Of a DNA stretch of 64,000 bases, positions 48,056 to 62,200 are shown piece by piece; within the stretch, counting starts at the first letter, position 1; each line of letters starts with the position of its first letter. A model generated the notes under the pieces. It saw nothing but the letters and a program-made list of their open reading frames with translations, searched no databases and was not told where the DNA came from. The stretch comes from Pachypanchax playfairii (taxonomy: Eukaryota > Chordata > Actinopteri > Cyprinodontiformes > Aplocheilidae). The translations under genes and the position numbers were made by a program. The stretch is from NCBI GenBank assembly GCA_006937955.1, contig SSNP01000105.1, forward strand, positions 1,207,834 through 1,271,833, given 5' to 3'.

Positions 48056-50931
48056 CCTCCCTACATCTCTGTTTCACGTGTTAACCTTTAATCAAGGCTC
48101 AAGAAGAGTAATAGCAAGCTGTGATAAATACACCTGTTGATTTATTTTTGCTGCAACTGTCAGGACTGACGCAAACTGAAGCCACAAACCATCTCAGGCA
48201 AAAAAAAATCATAAAAGTGTCAACTGGAGCAGCTTAACAAAGCTTATTTCCTTTTTTCTCTCCGCAATTTAGTATAATTGCTGAGAAAAAATAACAGCTG
48301 CCAGCACATGTAGACATTTACCTGCTGCAAATGGCTGAGAGCAAGCTACACCCACGAGTGAAACTGCTAAAAGGCTGAAAGAGTCCATGATCAAATGACA
48401 GAACTCTGATTTATTGAACTAAAAAGCTTTTCTGGACAAAAGGAATAAAACAGCAGCTGAAAAGAGGCCAGATTAGCTCCTTTTTTTTAGACATGCACCT
48501 GCAAATTAAAAATGTATTATTTGAACATCTCATCCCTTACATGTGACTCACAGTCACATGCGCAGACACCAATCAAATGTTTTACTCCATCAGCAGTTTC
48601 CAAGGTCACCAAACCCGTACGCGGCCCACACAGCAAAGAAAAACACTTGATTTTTCTTGCTGTTTGTGCTGCAGTCGAGCCTTGATCTCTCTGTTTGTCT
48701 GACTCTCTTCATTCTCCTCTCCAGTCCATTTTCCCCCCTTTCCTAGCCTGCTAAGAGCTAGACAAAAATAAAGCTGCCTATTCTCAGAAATCTCCAAAGG
48801 AAGTGTTCTCTCTCGCTCTCCCTCTCTCTCAAACCAGGAGGCTTCAAAGCTCCTCTCTAAAAATGGAGGGATAAAAAGCGCTCGATACGGCTGCTACCTG
48901 GCATCACTGAGTTGTTGTGTGAAAGAATCAACACGCTGAGTTACCTGTTGGTTCTTTAGACCGAGCCGTAATTTATTCTTCTTTTTAATACATGCAGTAA
49001 AAGCCGGATGCTGTACGGTCATTTGTTAGAGCAGACCAAAACCTTTCAGTTCAATTTTTCACTAAAGACGCAGCTCTGAGATGTTTTCTTCTAAAACTCG
49101 TGCGCTGTAAATGCCATGCATTAACACAGCATTATTTGTTTATTCTTTGATTGATGTGTTCATTTTTGTCCTTTCCCATGTACAGTGCTCAGTGCTGGGG
49201 TTGTGTGAGTGTGGATCACTCAGGGGGCCCTCGCACATTAACCTGGAGAGGGGGCGAGCTCATGCTTTCTTTTTTCTGCATACATTAACAAAAAAAAAAA
49301 AAAGCAACTGCCAGTTTCCGATAAAGAGGCTCCGTCCCCAGAGTCTGGGGGATGTTTTAATGGTGAATACACAGAGGGCTGGCAGTGAAAGGATGGACTA
49401 CAAACACTAATATCAGCCTTAACAACTAAATAACAGCTGCATTCAAAATGGAAAATACTCAATTTTATAAGTCTCAAATTTTATTTTATTACTGTTATCA
49501 GGTCTAGGTATGTCTTTGGGTAACTGATATATTTGTGGATACTGTGATCAAAAAATCAGTTATGATAAAATAAAAAGAAAAAATAGAGACGATTATGTGA
49601 CGCTTAAAAAAAATCTGTTTTTAAACTTTTGTTTTTGTGTCTTGCTTCATGTTTAATTTGAAAAAAGACACAATTCTGAAATATGAAATTACAGCAGGAA
49701 ACAATGTGATATATAATGTGATATACTAGTTTATTTTGTAATTGTTGCTGCCCCACAAATAGGATTAATAAACAGATTATGAACAGAGCTCCTGGTTGAA
49801 AGATAAATCTTCTGATTGGAAGGAAAACTAAGGTCTTTAATCATATCACATAGTGTTTGACAAACTCCAAACATTGTCTGTTTAGAGTTCTCGGGTTATT
49901 AATGAACTGTTGGTGATAACTTCTCTTTTCATGCAGCTCAAACACACGAATTATCCTGCGCTAAATGATTATCAACAAGAGCTTCTGAAATTCTGCTTTT
50001 CACTCTCTAATTGGTAAAACACCATCAACCCCAGATCCAGTCTGTCAACTTTATTCATGAATTAATCAAAAGAGAGAAATAAACAAACATTAAAGCGAGT
50101 CTTATCCTTGTCTGTTTGCTCTCCTCTCAGCGAACACTTCAATCTGGCCTGTGATTGAACCTAACCACTGACCCCTACTCATTCGGCCGTCTGCATCCTG
50201 TTACAATTAGAGCTGTGTTTCAATAAGCACAGCCACTCAGCGGGACTCCCAACAAGCTGGTGACATTTAACTGGCAAAGGTCTCAGGCTTGATGGAAAAA
50301 GGAAAAATATAAGTGACTGCTGTAAAAAAAGAAATGACATATGAGGATATTCCATTCTCTCCCTGCTTATCTGGTAAGATATTAGCAGCATATGGCTGAG
50401 TTATTATAGATGTCAAATAGATTAGAATTATATATTTTTGTTTTGAATATTTCAGTTTTACATGAACTTTTAATAACCCTGTTCTTGCAAAAAATGCTAA
50501 CGAATTAACTAAAGGAAAACATTGCAAATGAAAGCAAAGCATTTACCATTTATACACATGTTCACTGGTATAAACTCAGATTTTAAACCCTTTTCAAATA
50601 CTAAACAGATCCCGGCAAATTGGTAAGTGTTTGATTCTTGTAAGTGCTGATGAAGCCATTCAATATTTGAAGGTCTGAATACTACAAATTATAAAAGGGT
50701 ATTGGTGTGTTTGTGACATGAGAGTCTGCTGGGGAAATACCACTCCAATGAAATGAAAGTTCTGATACTGAAGGCTTCCTGTTAACTTCCTTTTTCAACC
50801 TGCTGCTTTGAGAATAATCTACACCTTCCTTTATCTATTCTCCCATCTACCTGTTAAACCACGACTTAGAAGACTGTAAATAACTGACATTTACACAAAT
50901 GTCATGCAATAGCTCTTGTCGTAAAATAGTT
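48056..50931. other. Gene-free region with possible enhancer islands
   Basis: No supported ORF. Higher-complexity islands at about 48600-48900, 49170-49270 and 50110-50420 stand out from AT-rich filler; the last contains TTACAATTAGAGC, a homeodomain-like site. Enhancer function is inferred from location only. Confidence 0.3.
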
Positions 50932-51017
50932 TAACATAACATAACATAACATAACATAACATAACATAACATAACATAACATAACATAACATAACATAAC
51001 ATAACATAACATAACAT
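50932..51017. repeat. (AACAT)17 pentanucleotide array
   Basis: About seventeen perfect copies of AACAT with no interruptions. Probably recent expansion and polymorphic. Confidence 0.97.
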
Positions 51018-54000
51018 CAGAACCACACACAATGTTTACAAAGGAAAAGTAAGAGACAAATATTGACACCATGTACCATAGTTATAAAACAGAGTACTGT
51101 ACAGTTCTTAAAGTAGTTAGAATATATCTAAAATTGAAATTGAAAAGTACAGATTTTGCATTGAACTGTGTAGTAAAGTGAATGTGTAGCTTCAATAAGT
51201 TAGTATATGCAGTCTGTTGACATCAATGTGCAAGTTAGAGCAGTATTGTTGATGGGTTAGTGCTGATGTAAACATTTGTGTTTGTTGGGAGCAGTTCTGA
51301 TTGTACAAATCCTTCGTTTCAAAGTTCTCTCACTTTTCTCCAGCAACTCGAGAATGAAGCCCAGCGACTCGTGAGGAAGTCGAGAGCCATTGCAAACATT
51401 TCAAGACAAGTTGGAAACTCTTGACTATCTGCTGCAGTTAGTTACCAGCGGTCTCGGTGAGATACTAGTATCAGCTTTGTAACAGAGCTAACATGCGTAT
51501 CCTTTAGATTTGAAGCAGAGTTATTTATAATTTTCCCTTCATTACAGGATTGGCACTGATCTTTAGTGTAGTTTAAACTTTACTTTAGTACGAGTCAGAC
51601 TCAAATTAAAATAGTGTTTTTTTTCACTGAATTTAAACATTTTAAAAATCCAAATTAGAGATTATAAAGTAGAAATGAGAGAAAAGTCAGAGTGTTGGAA
51701 AATTTCTGCAGCATGTTTGAAGCAGACCTTTTTGCATTTTTTCTCCAGTTTGACTGACAGTGGTAATCGTTGTCAAAAGGTTTACAGCAAAGGCAACGTT
51801 CTGCCAGTCGCAGCAAGCAGACAGGGTTGTTTACATGCTAGACACAACATGTCTGAAGTCTGAATAATCACATTAATTTCTTGGTTAAACTTTGACGTCA
51901 GTTTTGGAATGGCAAAAAATGAGGATTTATTCAACATATTTTCTTTTACTGTGTATCTTGATGAAAGTTAGATAAAAAAGCAAAATGAGTTGGATTGAAT
52001 CTCCCATCAGAGCAGAAGGATGCTTCAACGCTAGGCAGTGGTCAAGCTTGACACAATGCTGCTAAGTGACGCTTGAAGTGGTTGTGATTGCTGTGGAAAC
52101 TTCCCCGTGACTCACAGCTTTGGGAGCGTTTGTTTGTGTCCGTGTGGTCGGGTCATGTGGAGAAACCTTAATCCTGCAGAGCAGATGTGGAAATGGAACT
52201 GTGACATGACATTTTCAGCAACAATATGCTAAAAGCTGCTTCCAGCAGACGCATAAAGAAAGAAATGCATTATTGTGATATGATGTTCAAAATGGTCACA
52301 TTTACATTTTGCAGCAGAGTTTATGTTTAATGCAAGCAGAGAGAGATTGGCTCTTCTTTTTGCTTAATAAAGTTTAAAAGACTATCTCTTTCTGCTCTGC
52401 CCATTTCTCTTTTTTTCAGTCCGCTGCTTCTCATTTGCATGACAGTTGAGAACAATATTGCCAAAGCGGTGAGACAAAGCCTGTCTGTGCTCTAATTTTG
52501 TTCTCTTTTTTTCTCTTTCAGAGCCTCTCAGATAATGAGAAGTGTCGCTAGCATGAAAGAGATGTTGTCTTTAAACCTCTATGCAGAATAAAATCTGGAA
52601 CAGATCTGATCAAAAACTCAAAAAGCAGCTAACTTTGTCAAATTCCCTAATTAAAAGCTATTTTTCGAGTAAATTGTACTAAATTGCAATAAACCAATTA
52701 ATATAACAAGAAATTAGGACTTGCAGACGCTTGGTGTTTTGTCTGGTGATTTAAACAGAAAACTCCAGCAATTACTAACAAATAATCTTCCTTCAAATCA
52801 TATATTTGGACGTAAAATCTCTCTAGTATTGAACTGGATTTTAAATAAACTCTTTAAAGTTTTTTAACAGGCTACAGCTGCCTGTAGTTCTACAAAGTCA
52901 CACAATCTGGTAAAAAATAGCAAACAAAAAAAGGCCTTCAAATCAAAGACCTGCTAAAAACCTCTACAGAACTGGTTGACATGTTGAACATGACATAAAA
53001 TCAATTTAATCCATTTTCAGTTGAGCTTTAACTTTAGGCCTAGGCTCTCCAAAGCATCAGAGATGAGGAAAATAAAAAGAGAAAAAAATTCCATAGCAAC
53101 CGCTGAGAGACTTGAACATTAGCTATCGTCAATTTTCTAATTTTCCTCTTGAAGCACTCTGCTATCCAGCATCAGTATAGAGGCACTTCTTTCATCTCCA
53201 TGTGATGCTTTATTGGTTGCCATAGCAGCCAACATCAAATCGCTGCTGCCGGGCAGAAGTGGGCTCCAACTGGTTAATCACAATTCAGATTATGTGTTTG
53301 CTTTGCTAGACGTTACTCAGCTCTATTTTACATGTACAATTACTTGTTGTTGTCATGCTTTCATATAAATCCCTTTTGGTGTGCTGGTTAGTTGTAAACT
53401 GGTTACATTTAAGCAGGATTTTGGTTGTTGAACGTAAACTGAAATTAAAACAATGTCCCAGAAACTACAGCTACGTGAAGCAATTTGTATCTTAAATGTT
53501 TAAATTTCACTGGGCTGCGACGACGTTTACAGGAAAGTTTCAAAATATCTCAAAATATTTGGCATCAGTTGCAGGGCCTTAATGTTAATGTGTAATTTAA
53601 TACAAGTTCAAACATTGTGAGGCTGTTATGTTCAAACCTTTGCACTACTTACAAAGTCAGAACGTGAAAAATGTGAAACAACATCGATGAAACTAGTTTA
53701 TAACTGACTGGAGCCAAAATAAGAGAATCTGGCATTGGGAGCATGAAGAAGTAAAATGGATAAAGATGAGGAAAATTCAATTAAACAAACATATTAGGAC
53801 ATAATTAACACAATTTGGGTTTTTTTGCTGTATCAACATACATAAAAATGTTGTAAATACCATTTAATTGTTGCTCCAACTGCAACTCTGCATTTTTCTC
53901 TCAGTCAACACAATCACTCCCTCTCAAAGAATTATCATGTTTTTCACTTACTTTTTCCCTCGTTAATGAGAAAAATAGAGCTACGAACACTAAAACAAGG

Positions 54001-54500
54001 TTTAAATGTAGGGAAAAAATAGGCGATGAAGGTAGAAGCAAAATTAAGAGAAAATGGTTAAATGAACAAGTGACAAGCGTGACGGCTCAAACTCAGAGCT
54101 GCTTCTGTCAGTGGGAATTTCATTTTGTCATGAGACTGGATTTGATTTCAGCAAAAAATTTTAAAATGTATGACAGTCAACTGGTTTTAACCTTTGATAG
54201 TGACTGACAGCAGCCTGGTTTCCATGGGGATATGAAGAAACTGCAGACTGCCTCGTCTAAAGCTATTACTGAGTGAAAATTTCCCTTTTGGCTTCAATTA
54301 AACCAAACGTTTATATGGGCCGAGGAGGTTTCCATCACTGCTGAGACTGTTGAAAACAACATGGGGGTCAGAACTACATGCGGTCCTTCTTGTTTCTTAT
54401 TTGTTGACAGCTTGGAGATTCAAGGTTTTCTCATGACAGCAGCAGCGGGGGACGCTGCAGACCGAGATGGCCGTGATTTTTATGAAACCCATCCGTTGTG

Positions 54501-54504
<4 letters not shown>
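51018..54504. other. Gene-free region with POU/SOX and RFX-like sites
   Basis: No supported gene. An octamer ATTTGCAT and a SOX-type AACAAT lie close together at about 52433-52455. Two RFX half-site motifs lie at 53091-53100 and 53216-53229. See findings. Confidence 0.35.
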
Positions 54505-54536
<32 letters not shown>

Positions 54537-54546
54537 TGTGTGTGTG
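54505..54546. repeat. (TG)n microsatellite
   Basis: A TG run with one AG interruption; a second TG run at 54651-54678 lies 105 bp further. ORFs read through both on either strand are artefacts of the repeat. Confidence 0.95.
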
Positions 54547-54646
54547 AACTGGAGCGCCTGTTGTCTTTGATGATAATGAGGCAGCCAGAAACAGGCTCTC
54601 AAGTGAGCTCTCAATGCCACCTCAAACACACTGCTGCAATATGGGC

Positions 54647-54678
<32 letters not shown>

Positions 54679-54682
<4 letters not shown>

Positions 54683-57600
54683 CGCATATGTGACTGATAA
54701 GAGACCCAAACTCCCGACTCAATACTGTTTTAATGAAATTAATCAAAAAGGCAGGAAATGGAAACATTTTGTGGTCTGTGATAACAGAATGTCATTTTGC
54801 GTTCTTGCTACAATTGGCTGTGTTTTAATGAGAGATTCCTGTTTAGGGACGTTTTTGTAAGAATAAGAGGAATTTAAGTTTATCTAGTTGCTAGAGGGGG
54901 TTTAAGCTGAGGCACGTTTGTTGGAACCAAAAACTAAAAAACATCTAAATAGATGTGCAAGAGAGTTCCTAAGGTTTGAAAAAACAGCAACTGAAGATGA
55001 TTTTACAATTAGTAAACCACTTCTTGTGTATATTGTGCATAATAATCAAGAATAGCTTTTGTTTGTCTTTTGATTCTCTTAAAAATGTGCCAAATTGTTT
55101 GATTTTGGTTAAATCTGCAGCTTAGAATGAAATTAAACAAATTTAATCTCAAGATAGAATTAAATAAATACCCCACATTTAATCAGAAACTTTTGTTTTG
55201 TGCAGATGACGAGCTATAAAAGTTCTCATTTTAATGCCACCCAGCATGTTGCACCAACTGATGTATTTCAACGAGATCTGAGGTTTGTGTATCTAATACT
55301 TTTATTGAATTACTTATTTTTGGGAGAAAGGAGTGTAAATCAGAAAAATTATAACTTCATTACAGCTCAACTTCAAGGAGACGAAGGTAAAACATTCCCC
55401 GTCTAACAATCTGATCTCACAGCAGCTTCTTATTTCTATCTGATTAACATTAGTTATATCTAACCAGCTCTATTTCTATTTTCTACTATATTTACTGTCA
55501 TCAGTAGAAGTTATACTGATCAAGCTTTTCAGGTTTTCTTTGTTAGTGCTGGCTGCAACATGCAAAACTAATTACATGCATGATCTATAACAAACACATG
55601 GAGAACAGAAGCGTCTGTAGTTTGTCTCTAACTTCTACATTTAATTTGGACAAATAGAAAAACTTTCATAGCAGAACTTGTTCTGATTTACAGATTAAAC
55701 TATTCTTTAGTAAAGATGTTGTAATATCTTTGCTGGCTAAAGATTAAAAAATATAATTTGTAGACTTATATTTTATGCATTAGTCTTTAAAGAGGTAAAA
55801 CCCAGAGAGTATGTTCTTCTTTAAATTTAAATAACTGTTCTTTAGGCCTTAATAAGAAAAAAGCATGCAAACAACAGCTAAAAGAAAATTGAAACATACT
55901 ATATTTATCGAATCAGAAAATACATTTACATAATATTTGCTTCCAAAAGTTAGTTTTATAAAATAATAACTAAATGTTATGAGCTTGATCACATTCACTG
56001 GGACAAGATGTCACCTTTCATAGTGCTATAAAGTTCATGTTCCCTGTACTTGTTGTTTCGTTGTGGTCAGTGCAGCTACACTGAACTGCTGGACATCAAA
56101 CTAAAGATGCATAATGATCTTCAAAGCAGTCTGGTGGTTTATTAATTTAATAAACACCTAAAAACTTTATGAGTCTGATGATTGCTGAGGGGGATTCTGA
56201 TGATGCAGATGGAAGAAAGAGGGTAATATGCTTTTAAAGATCAAATGAAATAAACCCGTCATTCTGCTGAAGCCCATGCAGACATGAATCAGATATACAG
56301 ACATTAAATACAAATGAGCAACTGAATTTATTCTTAACATCTTTTCGCTCAAATTAATCTGGTCTAATTGACTTTATCTCCCCCGCAATGAATCATACAT
56401 TGTAAGTCGAAAAACAAAGTGTAAATGTTTCATTTAATTTGATGAAATAAGTTTCTGATTTTATCAGGAGAAATATGAGATTATATGAAACAAAGTGCAG
56501 CAAAATGCCCCGAAGTAATAAAAGACTGGACGGAAAGTAAACTAAGAAGTGATGTAGAAAATAACGACTTTATTAAACTTGTTTAAGTGATAGTGTGAGT
56601 ATAAAAGATGTAGTGTGCAGTATTTCACAACCCAGCAACCCCCCCCCCCCACACACACACACACACTAATTAAACACCGTGGTGCTCTTCAGAGTGCACT
56701 TCATTTGTATTGCATTTACATATGCAAATTTTAATCACATCCACCTAATTACAGTATTTGTGGGTTCACCTGTCATTTAGAGGAGGCCAGGCGCTGCATT
56801 GTGGGTGTGTGTGATGAGTGTTTCTTCCTGCCTGTCAGGCTGCCAATCTGTCTCTCCAGCAGTACATGTCTGCCAGATCGTGGAGGTGTTTAATGGGTCT
56901 CTGTGCGTGTGCATGTGTGTGTGTCTTCGTCTTTACGGGTGGATTTCATCTGAGGAGAAGCGGCGAGCCTCTTAGGATCCACAGTTTGTCACTTGTTTGT
57001 TTGCAGTAATTTGATTAAAAATAAAACTGTACCATATTTACATTCTGCTGCATAATGTTTCTCTGTTTTTCTGCTTCCAGTGTCACATGACACCCTGAAT
57101 ATGTGAGAAGAGAAGGTTTATTTGAAATGAAAATTACATTTGGATCAGTGACACTCAGGTTAGTTTGATGAAAAACAAGGATCAATGGCATGTTGTAAAA
57201 ATTAGGCAGCTTTTCCTTCTAATTTAACAATATAAAGTTAATTGACAAGCCAAAAAGATGGATTATATGAGTTTTAAACATCTGAATGACAGCTATAAAT
57301 GGTCTGTGTACATTAATCCTTTGATTCTAAATGTATCATTTCTGGGAGCTCTTCCTCTTTCACAGGATTAGTATTTTTCTTCTTTTGTCTATCTATGTCA
57401 TCTATATTATTTTTCAGTACTTTAACTGCAAACACATAAGCTCTAAATTATCTCATGTTTTATTTCCAAATATTTACTGCATTATTATTGAATTGTACAT
57501 CATTTAAAATATCAGTTGAGTTTATGTTTTGTGTTTCCTGTTGTGTTCTGTGGTATCGTGTTAGAATAGATGTAAATGGGTATGATTAAAGTCATGATGT

Positions 57601-58465
57601 ATTCTCTTATAATAGTACTAATTTTGTTGGGAAGTGGCAGATTCCTCACTTTGTCTTACAAAAACATAATTTAATACTTCAGGTATGGAGTGGTTATCTG
57701 ACTAGGATGAAGAGGAAGGGCCGAGTGCTGAGGGAGAACAACGTTTGGACCAACATTCTGCAAAAATGAATGAAGTTAATTTGAATTGTGAATGAAGCAT
57801 CGACTCAAAAAACCTAGAAGAAAAAGCTGAAGCATAATGTCTAAATGCTCACACACCTGAGAACAATATGACTGATCAAACAACGTACGTAGATGTAATA
57901 CGGCATGATTCACTAAGACGTGGTTAACGACTGGTCAACACAATAACAGTCTGTTTTCCATGTGGGTTATTTTAGAGATGTCTCTTTACTGAGGACGAGC
58001 AGTAATAATTTGAAACATCAAGATGTTCACACAAACACGAGAGGATTCTAAAACTCCACTTTAGGAATACATTTGTAGAACTCTGCTGAGTTAGGTTTCC
58101 TGAACCAGGTCATAACCCAAATTCAACTACAGGTGTTCCACTTCAACAGAAGAGACATACTCGGCGTGTCATGTGTTAGAACCTGGGGAAAACCTGAACC
58201 ACCACTCGGAGACGACAGACATGTTTGAAACAGTTTGGTAGGTAATTCCAGGTTACAAAGACAAGAAGATTTCAACCACACTAGCCTTTTAGTTTGTTAT
58301 CATTAAAGTTAGCTTAACAAATAAAAGTGATTTCACTCAGTTACCTGTGTTATGGAGTCTAAACCTCGGGTCCATCCAATAAATACCTCCATTAAAAATA
58401 ACCAAAGTGTTGCGTTATCAAGTTAACGTTTTCTTTAGAGACACAAGGTAAAAATATTCAGTTAA
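54679..58465. other. Gene-free region
   Basis: AT-rich with a C11-(CA)n tract at 56640-56665 and a higher-complexity block at 56695-56800 that includes ATGCAAAT and TAATTA sites. No supported gene. Confidence 0.4.
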
Positions 58466-59234
58466 GGAACTTAAGGCAGCTTTACAAAATCTGACTCAGT
58501 GCTGCCGCGACAGGCGCTGTGGCTAACTGCAGCCACCAGCCAAGCCGGCACGGGAGCGCGCACAGACACTTTACAGACTGTTCGTCTTCACAGCACTGCA
58601 CCGGGGAGGCTAACATACTTCACGTCAGGTCTCTCCACTCTGTTATTTGATTTGATCTCATCATTTTCATACTGTATCAGGCTCTAAACACGACCTATAA
58701 TGTTTTCTCACCTGGTCACAAGGAAATGAGCCATGTCAGCATCCGTTTTCACTCCCAAATGCAGCTTAAGTTCCCTCCATGAACCGAACGCATATCCAAT
58801 ATTTATGCGGGTGCCTGCCCGGCTTCGGTCATATTTTTTTTTTGACTCACGAGATGCCGCTGATAAAGTCTTTTTTTTCTTCGTGGTGCCACTTTTTTGG
58901 GGGGTGAGAGTGGATGCAGGTCGTTAGCTGGCTGCAGAAACATCCATAAGTATACCTTCAGTGTTTGAATCCAAGTCCACGGCGGCCATGTACTTCCTGT
59001 TCAAGAGCTGTCGGCAACGCGCATGCAGCGTCAATTTACGTCACATCCCTACAACTGCGCGGGAAATTCGGACGTCGAACTGCAGCGCATTATGTAGCAC
59101 ACAGCGTTTCCAAGGCAACAGACATATATGCGGATGGCCTCGTTATTTTGGGTTTTTAATGCTTCATGACCCATTAGCATTGAATAAACTGGAAATGCAT
59201 GTGTAGTTTTTCACAAATCTTGCCTTATGTCCCT
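58466..59234. mobile_element. TTAA-flanked MITE, CpG-rich interior
   Basis: The ends GGAACTTAAGGCA and (complement) AGGGACATAAGGCA are flanked by TTAA at 58462-58465 and 59235-59238. The interior is much richer in CpG than its surroundings (58500-58570, 59010-59130) and includes short ORFs that are probably remnants. Piggybac- or Kolobok-like by target duplication. Confidence 0.68.
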
Positions 59235-59238
59235 TTAA

Positions 59239-62200
59239 CTAAACTACTAAAAGTATATTTACTGGACACATAATTATATAAGGGGAAATAAAGGAAGCAA
59301 ATAAATGGAACCTGCTACTGATCATGTCAAAGACAATCAACACACAAAAGGTTTGGAGTGGTAACATTAGACAACTCAATTAAAACCCCTTTAACTCAAT
59401 GACTCTGTCTCTGTTTGGATCCGTTATATGTTCATTTGAAAAATAGAAAACATCTTAATAAAAAAAGCAGTTTGGTTATTGACATTATCACCTCTTTTGT
59501 GTGCTGCAATTAATTAAATGTCTAAGCTTGTGTTAGTGCACAAGCAGTTCAGTAGTTTACTAACCTTTCTCAAAGTAAAAGCCTGACACCTTTTTCTGCT
59601 GCAGCTGAACAAAAACAGCCTGACCTGCGGTCGGAACAAAAAGAAAATTCATTTTACTGAAACAGGAATCAGATGTGGGACAGTTAAAAAGTTTGATAGA
59701 TGCAGAACCACGTATAGCTTAAAATAATGATATAAAAAGGAATAAAACAGTCCAGTCACACCTCCTTTCTATAAATCCTTTATTCAATATCATCTGTTTT
59801 CTGTGTGTATACAATAGATTAAACACAAACTGTACAGTGCAGACAAACTGTTTGCATATTATATATGTAAAGTTAACTGTACATGTACTGACAGACAGAG
59901 TAATCTCATTTAAGTTTGGCACCAGTTGCATTTGGCTTTTGGCTCACAGCTGTATGGGTTTGCACAGGGACGACGTGACACACCAGTTTCTGCAGAAAGA
60001 ACCTGAATACAGCTGGTAGTTGTTCAGTAACAAAACTATTACAGTGTTTTATCATGATTAAGAACCAAAACTGAACACGCTCTCTAAGATCCAGACAGTG
60101 ATTGGAGAGGAGAACACACACTTTAACAAGAGAGATCTTCTGAATTAGTCCTGTCTTAAAAGATTGACTCCATCTTTATAATCAAGAACAAATTACATTT
60201 TAATCCTGCTTATAACACCATCTGAAATAACTCCAATCCATCACTGTTAGACGGAGACACAAAGGATATGAAAAGAATGACTTCCTTATGCATTTACATG
60301 CTTTATAATTGTGTTATTTTCTGTTCTTAGCCAACAGAATTAAATTGTGATGCTCAGTATTTTATTTTAATTCATGCATTATTATAACACTGTTTGTAAT
60401 TTGAAGTGTTTTTGATTAACAGTTTCTTTACTTTGTCACTGCAGTGATGGATTATGTTTGTAAAATGTTTCTTATAAAAATGAGATGGATCATCTCAACC
60501 TGTGCAAACCGACAGCAGATAAAAGTCAAAAGATTTACCGGTTCTATGCCGCAAAATATTTGTCTTGAGTTCTTAAAATACCACATGCATAAGCCTCCCG
60601 CTACCTTTCGTCTTTACCATGCAACAAGTGGGGAAACAATCCGATTGGAGAGAGGAGCTGGGAAAAAGTTCTCTGTCTGCATGATTACACAACAAGCAGA
60701 GAGCGAAAGCAAGCATAGTTGTAGTTAACAGAAGAATGAGGATCAAAGGATAATTGAAAAGTAAAACAGGATGTTTGTATCAGATATGGGATAGTTTGTA
60801 TCCTCTGTGTGTAAGAATTGAGTGCACAACAGGAAAAAGGGAACAGCTGGGATGAGAGAGAGCAGTCTTCAGATTCAGATGTAATAAGGCAGACTTTTGA
60901 AAGAGGAACACAGCAGAGAGGGAAAAAAGAAAACCTGAGGGAGGCGAGCTACATCATGAGTGCTAACCATTACATGTTCCTGTGACTCTAAAGTGCTTCA
61001 GCACTGCAGTGGTCAGGTCACAAAAGCTTTTCTTTTTTTTTTTGTCCTTGTTCTCTCTCTACTTGTGTCTATTTTTTTGCTTACTGACTTTTGATTTGAG
61101 AGTCAGAGGCCAACTAAGATGGCTACACGAGCAACACAAGAAGAATACAGGAGGTCGTTGGAAATTAAAAAGTCATCCTGTTTGTTGCGATTGCTCACTT
61201 TTAAAGAATCACTTGCTCTTTTCCTTTGCTGTGAGATATTTCATAACTGTAGCTCTGATACCTGGCTAACCACCAGTGGAAAAAGAAGTCTCTTAGGAGA
61301 TGCTGCCAGTAATTGCGTCGTCATCATTTGAACTGTGATTACCAGCCTGGAAACACTATTGTCGAAGCGTCTTTGGTCAGTATCCAGGAAACCAGGCCCC
61401 TTTTTTCTCTCTCTCTGCCCTCAAACATTATTAATCTGTGAACAAATCCCACAGATCCCTGCAAAATGCTCTCACATGATGGGAACCCTGATGTGAACCT
61501 AACAAGCTGGACTTTTTCCTCAGCCAGCAGATTAAAAAAGACTCATGAGTAGCTTTTAATTTTTGTACAAATAACCTCTTATGGTTTCTTACTGATAAGA
61601 TTCTGCTTAGACACTGAGACAACACGGGATACAGTAGGAATAAAACCTGATTTTCAGGGTTTATTTTATCTATTTTTTGCCCCTAAATGTGACACAACAG
61701 TTAGTAAACAAATCCACATTTCTTTTACGTGAGACGAGCACAACACCAGACTTGTTCCTCGTTAACATCCCAATTTAACAGTAGACAGAACAGCTGAAGT
61801 TGAGGGAAAAGAAACTTTTAAAAAATGTGTAACACTACAGCTGCTCTGGATCTTTAATCTTGACCCAGGCTGGGGATGAGAGGCACTCACATAGCTCAAT
61901 CCAACACTAAAAAACACGTTTCTCACATACTTGCAGATTTTCAAATCGAATTTAAAAAACTGTCTTATCTTTCTTTTAAAACACCATCATTTAAAGAGAT
62001 TAACTCTGTGACCACATTAGTCTGAATTAGTTCATGTAATAAAATGTGTTGGTCAGCCACGCACATCTTCTTACATGAATGCAGGAAACAGCTAATGAGA
62101 TCAGAGGAGTGAAAAAAATGTGTTGCATGTGTGAAAAAATCTCAGAAATATCAATTAGAAACACTGGGAGTTCTTAAGGTACAGATCGGAGATACAAGAC

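Noticed and set aside
49260..49310. Poly-A run that might mark a processed pseudogene
   Set aside because: No upstream coding remnant or target duplication seen.
54480..54860. Long ORFs on both strands through (TG)n
   Set aside because: They consist largely of VCVCVC or HTHTHT from the microsatellite.
60444..60728. 94-codon ORF at the right side
   Set aside because: The first codon is GTG-like context without Kozak support, no splice partner, and composition like surrounding sequence. The block may be regulatory instead.
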